Origin: Nitzschia sp. pyKryTriq1
Taxonomy: Eukaryota; Bacillariophyta; Bacillariophyceae; Bacillariales; Bacillariaceae
Direction: 5' to 3'
Length of the DNA stretch: 40,000 bases
Assembly: GCA_956465555.1 (NCBI GenBank)
Contig: OY101126.1
Span: 1-40,000, forward strand
Part shown: piece after piece, positions 7,706 to 17,111 of the stretch
Layout of the letters: every line of letters begins with the position of its first letter
How positions within the stretch are numbered: the first letter of the stretch is position 1
The notes under the pieces: model-generated
What the model saw: the letters and a program-made list of their open reading frames with translations, nothing else
Databases searched by the model: none
What the model was told of the DNA's origin: nothing
Translations under genes and position numbers: made by a program

Positions 7706-10408
7706 ATGCTTGGTCGCCTTCGAGACCTGGCTCCTGGCGTTGGAGTGGTGACGACGAAGACGGCTCCATCGTCGTCGTCTTCTGCAGATGACCTTTTCAG
7801 TATGAATATTGCACCGGCGGGAGAGGAGAGCGAGAGCTCAAACACCACCATGGAAGAAACCGCATTACCGGCGGACAAGAATGATGATGATTCGACCAAA
7901 GAGTCGCCATCGGCTGCTGCTACTAGTGCGGATGGCGCCGATAGTAGTAGTGGTAGAACTACAAATCATGAGAACCTGACCACCGAAACTACTACTTCCC
8001 ATCACCAAACGAATCAACACAACAAGCCAAAACTATTTTCTCGATGGCTCCAGCCGGCGACTTTGAGCGAGGATAAGCAGGATGGTGGTGAGAAGGGAAA
8101 CGTCGAGGGTAATACAGTATCGGCTGCTGACGAAAAAGACTCGGACTCGAAGAACGATGATTCGTCACAAACACAGAAAGAAGCATCCGACCAAGCGTCG
8201 GACGAAAAGGAGGACAAGCAAGTAGAGACCGGGGCGGACGAAAATAACAATGTCACAAACGAAAAGGCACAGTCTCAAAGTATATGGACGCGATTTCGTC
8301 CGGTTATCAAGGCAGCAGCAGCGCTTTCCGAAGACAAAAAAGTTTCAAATACGGATACGATGACTGGGACGGAAGCAGTATCGGAAGTGACTACTAGTAG
8401 TATTAGTAGTACAAGTGGAAATGAAGCAAACAATGATGAGGGGGGTAATCACAACATGGTATCGATGCTGTCAAGATTCCGGAAAACGGCCTCGAAAGTA
8501 ATCGAAGAATCAGCTGCCAAAATCGCCGAAGCGAGTCAGTCAGAGGATGCTGCCGATGCAAGTAAAAAGGAGAAGACCCCTGAGGAATTAGAAGAGGAAG
8601 AAATCAATATGAAGATTCAAGAAGTGATATTGAATGATCCCAAGATATCGGGTCTAAATGCCCAGATTCTTCAAGTACAGTCTGAACTCGACTCTATCAA
8701 AGCCACTGTAAAGCACGCGGAAAAACAACGGCGGCAAGAGATTGCTACACTTCGGCAACACGTCAATGGAAAGTCGCGAGAGCTATGGTTCAACACACAA
8801 AAGATGAGACGCTTCAATGGTTTGAACGAATACAAGGAGGTGATTGCGAAATGTACGCTTCCAGAACATGATTCCGAGCCCGCTACTATCAACGCCGAAG
8901 CCAAGTTGGTCCGTTGCCAGCATCAGAGTGGAATACTAGATCATCAAATGACAATTGTTCATGAATTTCAGGAGGGCATGATTGACTATCTCTATACCAC
9001 GGCTCTACCCGGAATCAAAGCCGAGCAACAACTTGCTGCGGAGGTAGGACAAGCACAAGTCGATAAGATGATAAAATCGGAGCAATTCATGGTGCAACTT
9101 TTCGAAGAATGTTTGGGGCTACAACGAAAGATCATGGCGAAGTACAAGCTACGGGAGCTTGAGCATTCACGGGGACTCAGCCACGAGCATACGCATACGG
9201 AACAGCAAGTGGAGCATTTGAAGGTCATGGCGGGAGAGATCCCCGTGATGGAACGCGACCCGGAGCTGAGGGATAGTGCCAAGAAGCGGCTCGAAGAACG
9301 ACACAAGCTCCTCGAAATGCGTGGCGACCGAAGACGATCTCGAGATGAGGAACTTCTCAAGGCGGCACTTGAGGTTCAAGACGAAGAGAAAACAGCACTC
9401 GAAAAGGCGAATGAGCAGATAGCCAGCTTTTCGAGCCATTCTGTAGATCTACTACTTCAAGACGAGGAAGACGATGAAGCGCAAGAAGAACACAAGGGGA
9501 TAGAGGAGACAGCCATAGAGTTAAAAAGAGAAGAACCCACGTCCTCGAGTGACGGCTCTCAAGGAGAATTCGGTGATGAATCGGAGGTGGGAGGGCAGGA
9601 TAGCGTACCACAAGCAGCGATGAGAGGTCGAAAAGAGGAAGTGGTCGCTGCGACGATAGAGGAAGACAAGATACCGGAACCACCCGGGGGAAAGGAGCCA
9701 GCAGAGCAGTCTCAAAAGATTCCGCCACCGCCTGCAAGCCCTCGGATATCTACGGCCAACTTGGCTCGTCTGCGTGCCCGTAGAGCCGCACGTCAGAATG
9801 GGGAAGAGACCAGTGAGCATAGCCAGAGTGAAGGAGGCGAAGACAATCTGGAGCCCGTAAGTCCACTGTCGACAAGCGGCCGACGGATGCTCGGCGGCAG
9901 TCGTCATCGCCCGACTGGTGCTGGTAGTCGTTCAGAGTTGCTGGAGCGGGCGAGGTCCGCGAGACTGAACAATGGCCCAGTGAAAGCCAGAGCATCCGAT
10001 CAGGAGGCTACTACTACTACACGCGTGAGACCGTCTCTAGGTAGCAAGGCCATGTCTTCCCGAGAGTTTGCAAGTCGAAGAGTATCAGCAACTCGACCCA
10101 GTCGCGGATTGGGCAGTTCAGAGCATCGAGCATCTACAAGATTATCGGGCACCTCGGACCACAATGCTCGAGCACGACCCAGCGCCACTGCCACACCATC
10201 GGAGGACCGGCAAGCTCGTATGGAAAGGCTAGCAAGTCGGCGACGTGTTATGGATACGTCGGCGCACAAGTCGCCAAGAACAACAGAGGGAAAACGACCG
10301 ACTCTGTCGGCTGAACGGCGAGCTCAACTTAGAAGTGGTCTGAGCAACCGAAATGTCACCAACGGGAGTACGGCAAAGCCAAGCGACTCCCAAGAGAGCC
10401 ACAACTAA
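7706..10408 (+). CDS. Large disordered / coiled-coil protein of unknown function
   Basis: A 900-residue intact frame starting with the first in-frame ATG (MLGRLRDLAPG). Residues 1-290 are acidic and Ser/Thr/Asp-rich, with recurring short modules ending in SRW or MLSRFRK (for example KLFSRWLQPATLSEDK, IWTRFRPVIKAAAALSEDK, VSMLSRFRKTASKVIEESA) spaced about 75 residues apart, a degenerate internal repeat. Residues about 290-540 form the only ordered-looking part: alpha-helical, with coiled-coil patterns (ILQVQSELDSIKATVKHAEK) and a conserved-looking GLNEYKEVIAKC, LYTTALPGIKAEQQLAAEVG, FMVQLFEECLGLQRKIMAKY series. Residues 540-900 are charged then Arg/Ser-rich (ANLARLRARRAARQNG and similar), suggesting interaction with nucleic acid, microtubules or membranes. 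No catalytic motif and no signal peptide. I do not recognise the family. Converges on the tropomodulin-like gene with 140 bp between them. Confidence 0.75.
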   Translation: MLGRLRDLAPGVGVVTTKTAPSSSSSADDLFSMNIAPAGEESESSNTTMEETALPADKNDDDSTKESPSAAATSADGADSSSGRTTNHENLTTETTTSHHQTNQHNKPKLFSRWLQPATLSEDKQDGGEKGNVEGNTVSAADEKDSDSKNDDSSQTQKEASDQASDEKEDKQVETGADENNNVTNEKAQSQSIWTRFRPVIKAAAALSEDKKVSNTDTMTGTEAVSEVTTSSISSTSGNEANNDEGGNHNMVSMLSRFRKTASKVIEESAAKIAEASQSEDAADASKKEKTPEELEEEEINMKIQEVILNDPKISGLNAQILQVQSELDSIKATVKHAEKQRRQEIATLRQHVNGKSRELWFNTQKMRRFNGLNEYKEVIAKCTLPEHDSEPATINAEAKLVRCQHQSGILDHQMTIVHEFQEGMIDYLYTTALPGIKAEQQLAAEVGQAQVDKMIKSEQFMVQLFEECLGLQRKIMAKYKLRELEHSRGLSHEHTHTEQQVEHLKVMAGEIPVMERDPELRDSAKKRLEERHKLLEMRGDRRRSRDEELLKAALEVQDEEKTALEKANEQIASFSSHSVDLLLQDEEDDEAQEEHKGIEETAIELKREEPTSSSDGSQGEFGDESEVGGQDSVPQAAMRGRKEEVVAATIEEDKIPEPPGGKEPAEQSQKIPPPPASPRISTANLARLRARRAARQNGEETSEHSQSEGGEDNLEPVSPLSTSGRRMLGGSRHRPTGAGSRSELLERARSARLNNGPVKARASDQEATTTTRVRPSLGSKAMSSREFASRRVSATRPSRGLGSSEHRASTRLSGTSDHNARARPSATATPSEDRQARMERLASRRRVMDTSAHKSPRTTEGKRPTLSAERRAQLRSGLSNRNVTNGSTAKPSDSQESHN

Positions 10409-10548
10409 TATGAAATCGGACTCATATTACTACTACTAGCTAGTAGATTTATTACGATATAAGTAGTAGTGGGATAGGATAATAAATGGGGACAGCACTC
10501 TAAATATAGGAGGTAGTTGTAGCGCAGATCGAGTGTTTGCGTCGGTCT

Positions 10549-12228
10549 CTATCCCTTGCGAGCGGCAGCACGGAGTTTTCGTTGATGCTCACGATTTTCG
10601 TTGAGCTTTCTATCGATTTGCATTTTTGCCATTTGATTTCGAAGGTCAATACCAAGTTTTGTCAGGGTCGTGTTTGGAGCCAACAACGACGGCAATGCTT
10701 CTTCATCAGAGCTTGATGTCGTCTTGGACTGGTGCCGTACTTGGAACTCGACGACCGAGTTGTTTTGTCCCAGTCCTTGAAGAAGAGACTTCACCCCAGC
10801 TCCAGAGAAGGCGTTGGAATCGATGACCACCTTTTCAAGTGTCGTGTTTTGGGCGAGAGCGTTGCCAAATGCTTCAGCAAAGTCATCGTCGAGTTTAAGT
10901 TTCTGCATAGATATGGTCTTGACTGTCTTGTTCGTTGCGAACGCTGCCCCGGTCTTGGTTCGTTCGGCAGGATTGAGGCCGAGGTACTTGATGTTGCCAA
11001 CGATATCGACATCGGTAATACTCGGATCATTCGCCGCGATCTTGTCAAAGTACTGTTCCATTTCATTTCTCTTCCGCTCTGTGGCAGTGCCGGTCTTCTC
11101 GGCATGTTTACGACGAGCTTGTCTCAGGTTATCAATGTTCGCTGCCACTGTATTATTGATTTGTTGTCGCTCGAGACCTCCACGGACACGGAGACTTACT
11201 ACAACGACACTAGGGCTTTGAATGATCGCAGCACCCAAAGCTTCTTCGGCATTCTGAGTGATCGGCTTGGCTTGGTTCTCCAATTTGATGCAAAGGAGTG
11301 AACGCCATGTGTTTGGGTCCGCAATGGCCTTGGAAAGACCAATGATACCTTCTTGCTGCAACAGGTTGCTCTCCATATTGATAACCTGTAGATTTGGAAG
11401 GCCCTTCTTTGCAATGCACTGGTCGGCGAGGATCGCTGGAAACTCGTCCGGTAGCAGGCAGTTCGCCATTTGCAGTGCCGTAATGTCTTTTGACTTGGGA
11501 TGCTTCAAGATGGCGGCCACGAACATGGTGCAAATATTACGACGCTCGGAATCCTTTCGATCGAAACGCTTGAATAGCTTGTTTTGTCCTCCAAAGTCAA
11601 AGGTGAGACTCTTGAATTTCTTGTTTTCAATCAAGTACTTGCCAATGAACTCGTCGTCCAAAAAGGATCCATTGGCAGTAAAGTTACCACCGACGAGCCC
11701 TTCGAGTGCGCCCTTGATGCCATTTTTATCTCCTTGCTCGTGTTTCTTGGGTGGAGCGGTGGCTCGTTTGGGTGGACTCTGAACAGCGGCGGCCTCTTCG
11801 GCTTTAAGTAGGTCAAACTGAATCGACAACTGGTAGAGATGCTCCCAATCCTGGTTCTTTTCGATAGTCGAGGCCGGAACTACTTTGCTGGCTTGTTCCT
11901 TTTCTTCTTTAGTGGATTCCCTTCGCTGGCTTTGATTCGTCGCTCGAATATCAATGGGCTTCTTCTTGATGGGGGTAGACTCGGGCGTCACCACGTTTAT
12001 TTGGTTGATGCGACCGACGCTCAATTTCTTGGGCGTAATCTTGATTTTACTTGGGGTGCTCGTACTACACGTTCTGTTACTGCTCGCAGCAGGCGATTTC
12101 AGCTTTGAAGACGATGCTACTCTTACTCTGGAGGAAGGACTCACCACCGCAATCGGCTTCTTTTTCGGTGTTGTGTCTTGAGTAGCCGCCTTGGTAAAGG
12201 CAGCCATACGAGATTTCAGAGAGGGCAT
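10549..12228 (-). CDS. Tropomodulin-like leucine-rich-repeat protein
   Basis: 559 residues starting at the ATG 12228-12226 (MPSLKSRMAAFTK); no in-frame ATG lies upstream. Residues 1-120 are basic, Ser/Thr/Pro/Lys-rich and disordered. From about 125 to 545 the protein is built of helix-strand units with RNase-inhibitor-type LRR spacing (ITALQMANCLLPDEFPAIL, LQVINMESNLLQQEGIIGL, VKTISMQKLKLDDDFAEAF, LEKVVIDSNAFSGAGVKSL). The FGNALAQNTTLEKVVIDSN pattern and final N.TLTKLGIDLRNQMAKMQIDRKL helix resemble the C-terminal LRR cap of tropomodulins and leiomodins. Tropomodulins cap actin pointed ends; whether this protein binds actin is inferred from the fold only. An insertion of charged helix (about 352-385, LRQARRKHAEKTGTATERKR) interrupts the LRR series. 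No signal peptide, so a cytosolic role is likely. Confidence 0.7.
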   Translation of the reverse strand: MPSLKSRMAAFTKAATQDTTPKKKPIAVVSPSSRVRVASSSKLKSPAASSNRTCSTSTPSKIKITPKKLSVGRINQINVVTPESTPIKKKPIDIRATNQSQRRESTKEEKEQASKVVPASTIEKNQDWEHLYQLSIQFDLLKAEEAAAVQSPPKRATAPPKKHEQGDKNGIKGALEGLVGGNFTANGSFLDDEFIGKYLIENKKFKSLTFDFGGQNKLFKRFDRKDSERRNICTMFVAAILKHPKSKDITALQMANCLLPDEFPAILADQCIAKKGLPNLQVINMESNLLQQEGIIGLSKAIADPNTWRSLLCIKLENQAKPITQNAEEALGAAIIQSPSVVVVSLRVRGGLERQQINNTVAANIDNLRQARRKHAEKTGTATERKRNEMEQYFDKIAANDPSITDVDIVGNIKYLGLNPAERTKTGAAFATNKTVKTISMQKLKLDDDFAEAFGNALAQNTTLEKVVIDSNAFSGAGVKSLLQGLGQNNSVVEFQVRHQSKTTSSSDEEALPSLLAPNTTLTKLGIDLRNQMAKMQIDRKLNENREHQRKLRAAARKG

Positions 12229-12607
12229 GGTCAATGAATGAGGTAACGATCGTATTGGACTGCTTCTGGAGTGCTAGTTGTGGTCATGGAAGGACAACGA
12301 CAAACCAAGATACTTTCTTGGCGGGAAAGTCCTCATGACGTGCATGCATGCGATCGTACTGATGGGCACATCGCGGTTGATGATCGTTGATGTAGAATGA
12401 CTTCGGCGTAGACCATAGTGGAATGAGTACGTACCACGATGGATAACGGATGACGTGACCGTGATGATTTATGCCTGGCGGAGGCCCAATGGATTTGTTA
12501 ACGATCATCATCGTCTCATCCGTTGGAACGAATGATCGAAGAAGTCAAAATAAAAAGAGAATCAGCTCGGATCGAAGATTCAGTAGCAATAAGATGCGAC
12601 ATTCCAA
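12229..12607. other. Intergenic region between LRR gene and protease gene
   Basis: 379 bp separating the start of the LRR gene from the 3' end of the protease gene. Unique sequence, mixed composition, with GATGATCG and CATGCATGCGATCG short palindromes near 12340-12380. It should contain the LRR gene promoter and the protease 3' untranslated region. No gene is seen. Confidence 0.5.
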
Positions 12608-14828
12608 TTACAATAGAATTACAGGCAATGCCGCTACAACAAGAAAGAAGAAGCCAAAGATGTGGGTATCGGCAGCGGCGGACTGAGGAGTCGGGCGCAA
12701 CGTGGGAGTTCTCGTTGGTGACCTTGTTGGCGGAGATGGAGCAAGAGTCGGACGAGTGGGCGCAGGATTCGTGGAAGGCGGAGTGATGGTAGGCTCCGCA
12801 CTAGCTACGGCGGCCGTAGGGGACATGGTAGAGATGGGAGGGGCATTGGGAGCTCTCGTTCCAGCTTCCGTCGGTGGGCACGTGATACCGATAGCGCATG
12901 GAACAAAGAATGTTGTAGTTTCATTCAGTCCGAAATCGCCCGAGCCACTTGCCAAGACTTCGTAGCCAAACTCTTCTCCCAAGAAGACTTCGTAGCTTCC
13001 ACCATTCGCAAAACCGTCTCCCTTTAGATCTGAAATGACAAACATGTAGCTTTGGCCACCTTCGACCGATACTTGGTCATTGGCCACCTCGTCGTCCCGC
13101 GTGTACGCTCCGATTGGAACAGCTACCCGGAATCGCGCGTAGTTTATATCTGCAATGAACCAACCAGTATGCTGTGGCTGGTCATCGAAAATGATCTTGA
13201 TGTAAACTGTCACCTTGGAAGACGTAGGAGCCGGAGATGACGTGGGGTATGGTGAGAAAGTTCCGATGATGGCACCCACTGGACGTGCCGTCGTCTCATC
13301 TCCACGCCCGTCGTCCGGAATAGGAACTCCTTCTACAGGTGATGGAGTGAGGGTGGGTACAAATGAAGGCATATTGCTTTTGGATGGCTTGGGACTCATG
13401 GATGGAGCGACCGTCGGGGAGGATGGCGCGATAGTAGTCTCGGTCGTGGGAATCGCCGGTGCAGCAGAAGTTGGAGGCGTCGTCGTCGTTTCAGAAACAG
13501 GAGCCGCTGATGGGACACCCGTTGGTGCTACGGGAGCTATCGCTGGAGGGCTGGTGGGGGCCGCTACTGGTGGAGAGGTAGGATCGGTACCGGGACATCC
13601 GAAATCGGCCGGCGGGTAATCCGAGGAAGCGCAAACCGTAGAGACGATCCAATCTCTATGATAACTGACACGTTGGTTGATTTGTGGCAGATACTGATTT
13701 GTGCAACCTCCCGATGCGCTGGAAAAGGAGAGTGATGGCTCATGAGATTATTGTTCGATAGTTTCGTGCGACGATGACAATCATCGTTTCGTCCGTCGGA
13801 AGTCTGACACAAGAAGGCGGTCGTGGTACTTACCCGCTGATAACACCCACGAGTAAATCTGTTCTAGGATTGACTCCTTCCCGAATGACGGGCCCCCCCG
13901 AATCGCCATTACAAGTGGCGCCCACTGGGTCGTTCGTGCACAGCCAGTCGGGACCAACACTTGTATTTTCAGGACTGTTGCCAAACTTATTCCCTGTTAC
14001 AGGATCACTCGCTACCGCACAGTCGTTGAAAGAAATGTATTGAGTAGTAGCCATCTTCAATTCATCCGAGGGAGTAAGTGGTGGTGGAGTCGTTGTCGAT
14101 CCCCAGCCTAAAATCTTGAGTTCGGTCCCCGTTTCCGACGGAAAATCCGCGTCGAAATTGAGTTGAATCGGCTGGAGAACGCCACCGGTCCCTTCGATTT
14201 TCAAGATAGCCAGGTCATTGTACGGAATATACGCTCCCTCTACGCGTTCATAGTCTGGATGAAAAGTCTGCTCACTGACTGTATAGGCTGGGTCCCGCTC
14301 TTCTCGAAGTATCGTTCCGATGTAAACTGTTCCGAGATCAGCAGCTCTATGACGAAATTGAAGTTTGTAGTAGGCATCAAATAATAAGCACATGTAAAGG
14401 AAAGAGAAGAACCACAACTAATCGACACAATCATAGCGAACTCACCCAGCAGTCCAACAATGCGCGTTTGTCAAGACGATATCGGGTGCCTGCAAAGACA
14501 AAGCGGTAGCAACGGAGCGAGAAACGACAACGTGAGTTTTGGGTCTTTGGGGATGAGCAGCAATGATGCTTCGTTTCAGTCTACCGGTAGTGTAGCTTCA
14601 GCGACTCACAATCAAAGAGCCACCACAAGATTCTGTAAAACCATTGTAGACATATCGAGCAATCCATGTATATCTGCCGCTTGGTGCAGCTTCGCCATTG
14701 ATAATTCGAGGCTGGGCCCCCACTTCGTCGGGATCTCGCGCCGTCGTTGGGTACGGCTGAATCAAACTCGTGCTCTGTGCCCCAACGGCGAGCAAAAGCC
14801 AACAGAGAGCAGCTTGCTTCCAACACAT
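12608..14828 (-). CDS. Secreted S1-family serine protease with C-terminal accessory domain and tail anchor
   Basis: Four exons on the minus strand: 14828-14610, 14489-14446, 14346-13834, 13718-12608. Introns are 120, 99 and 115 bp with GTGAGT, GTGAGT and GTAAGT donors and TTTGCAG, CATAG and TTTTCCAG acceptors. The joined frame gives 628 residues. Residues 1-20 are a signal peptide. The activation site is R41/IING, and the triad is His83 (LTNAHC), Asp132 (PYNDLAILK) and Ser237 (CNGDSGGP). The residue in the S1-pocket position (chymotrypsin 189) is Ala231, not Asp, so trypsin-like cleavage after Lys/Arg is not expected. After the protease domain (to about 285) come a Pro/Thr/Ser linker, a beta-rich domain (SSKVTVYIKIIFDDQP to DFGLNETTTFF) of unknown function, a second Pro/Thr linker, and a C-terminal hydrophobic tail (HIFGFFFLVVAALPVILL) that may signal GPI anchoring. 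Likely a cell-surface or wall-associated protease. Confidence 0.88.
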
Positions 14829-17111
14829 TGTCGATCGTGAACGTTTAGGGAATTCTTTGATGGTGAAAGAGAAGTGGCCTCCCAACTACTAGTAGTGCAA
14901 ATGTATCAAGATCGAAGCAAGAAAAAGTGAAGGTGGTATGGTGTGACATTCGAAAATGTACGATCGATGACCGATGATGTTGTGCCCAAAAATTTGGCTC
15001 GAGATTTGTGGCGGGAAAAATCTCGCTATCATAAACAAAGCTACAAGTATGAAGAAAAAATAAATACAACACACCTGCCGGCTCTCGCCTACACACATAC
15101 CAGTGAAATACCAATGCACGTGCTTTAACGATATTACTTGCTACGTCTCAATCGAGGCCGCGACGAGCGAACACAAAAGATGTCTAAATATTTTTTATCA
15201 GGAAATGTATTTAGCGCATCTGTAGTTAGAATTATTTCGGCGTTGGAACGAAAAAACAACCAAGACATCAATCAATCACCACCACGAACGACTACACTTC
15301 CACATGCCATTCCTTTCCATCCAAGCCAAAGCGACACGATGCATACTCCTTTCCCTCTACAAAAGTTCTACGACTAGTTAGTAGCTAGTATTAGAGCAGA
15401 TACGCACCCTCGAATTACAACATAGCCTCTCCGCTGCTTGCTCGTCGGTATAGGCTTTCGCGATACTTCTAGAGTGCTACAGGGGGGCAGGGGGGAGCGA
15501 GACGAAAGGCCAAGATGTAGAACTGACGATATCAGTGAACGTTACCGAAAACGCCGACCAAGCCGAGACTTTATGGCAGCACTCGAGAAATGTGAAATGG
15601 ATTTATCGTTTTGAAGAATCTTTCTACTAGGCCACTTCAGGACGTGAGGAAAATAAGTCATCTGGCGAGGAAGGCTACATCTAGAGCTATCGGAATGGAA
15701 GAACTCGGCTCGGATATTGAATCAAAAAGTTCGAGTATAGTTTTCATTTCAGGTTTGTCGGGCGCGGTACTCCAATAACATCAGGATCGGCGGCCGGACA
15801 TGAACAAAAATCACAACAGCCATACGGCAACAAACGTTCCAACAACCACGCCCACGGACGATCGTATGACGATGACGATGACGATAACGATGACGAAGGA
15901 GCATTGAACAAACAATGCAACAAACAGTGGATACGATAAGATACGATTTGATACGATCTTTGATCGGCGAACGAATTGAAATGAACGCTATAATCTACCA
16001 ACGATGACAAAAAGAGAAGACAGTTCAGCTACATCCATGCTATCGGAACCCAAACACAGCTTGCCCTTTTCACAAAACCAATCTCCAAGCTGCTACTGCT
16101 CCATTGCACGATCAGAGTACCGAAGAGTTTCGGATCGAATTTAGCTTTACGCTTCAGGCCTCAACAGTATCTGGCAAGTGAATAGGCTAGTAGGAGTAGG
16201 AGCATCATCTGTGGACGAAACTCTAAGTGGTAATGGCGTGAATCCGGTCGAGCCAGTCTCAGAGATACATGGTATTCTTGCTACAGCTGTACTTGGAGCT
16301 TCACCAGTCCATCCTTTTTATTGGCGGCTAATACTGCAGGAAGGAGGCATGGGGATCTACGAATCGTTTCGATCTTCACCGAGGAAACTCGCGAGCAGAG
16401 ATTTGACCGCTTTGTCCAAGCTTAATCTCTGTCGGCCCTATTTCTGGTGATTCGGAAGACAAATTCGTGCCGACCAGTGGACTCGCGCAGCTCGGCGACC
16501 AGCTCTAGCTAGTTTGTGGCAGGTAGCGTCAAAGGCAATATGAATGATCTTACGCGGACGAACGGTGATACTGGAATGGATGGTTTCGCGATCGCTCTAG
16601 AAAACGAATCAAGGGTTCAATGCGATGAATACTCGTGCCTCAGCAATTGATCGTGCAAGGCCCGAGGAGAATAGTACGCCATGTATTGAGAGAGATAATG
16701 CTACATTGAAAACCATCGCAGTTGCAGAACTCGGCTCGGATTTTGGAACAAGACGTGCAAGAAGAAGGGCAAGTACAACAACGGGACGAGCTTCAAGCAA
16801 CAGTAGGAACAGTAGTAGCTTGGAATTCTGCCACGCAGTCGTCGACGAAGCAATACGAAAGGGGGGCGCTTTCTGCCAATCATCCCCTCTTGTGCACCCA
16901 AAAACCATCCTCCTCCATGATCATCATCATCATTGCTATATTGAATGATAGGATTTGTGGTGTTCACATTCAGTATTATTATTATTCATATATATAGTAC
17001 CTTCTTTCTTTACTAATAGTATTATCAGTCACTCCTCCTCCTCTTGACTTCAACAGCGTGTCGTCCACGAATAACACCAGCACGTACTACTAGTAATAAT
17101 GTATGTGCTCC
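14829..17111. other. 2.3-kb region without a supported gene
   Basis: Upstream of the protease start and downstream of the repeat-protein stop. It contains G-runs at 15483-15496 (GGGGGGCAGGGGGG) and a GATGAC run at 15868-15897. A 16-bp match, AGAACTCGGCTCGGAT, occurs at 15700-15715 and 16726-16741, both followed by A/T-rich sequence and a GAA-CAA or GAATCAA block. Between 15700 and 16870 the composition is near coding level, but every frame is interrupted within about 90 codons and I could not join exons into a sensible protein. It may hold a decayed gene or a non-coding transcript. No tRNA-like cloverleaf was found. Confidence 0.4.
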
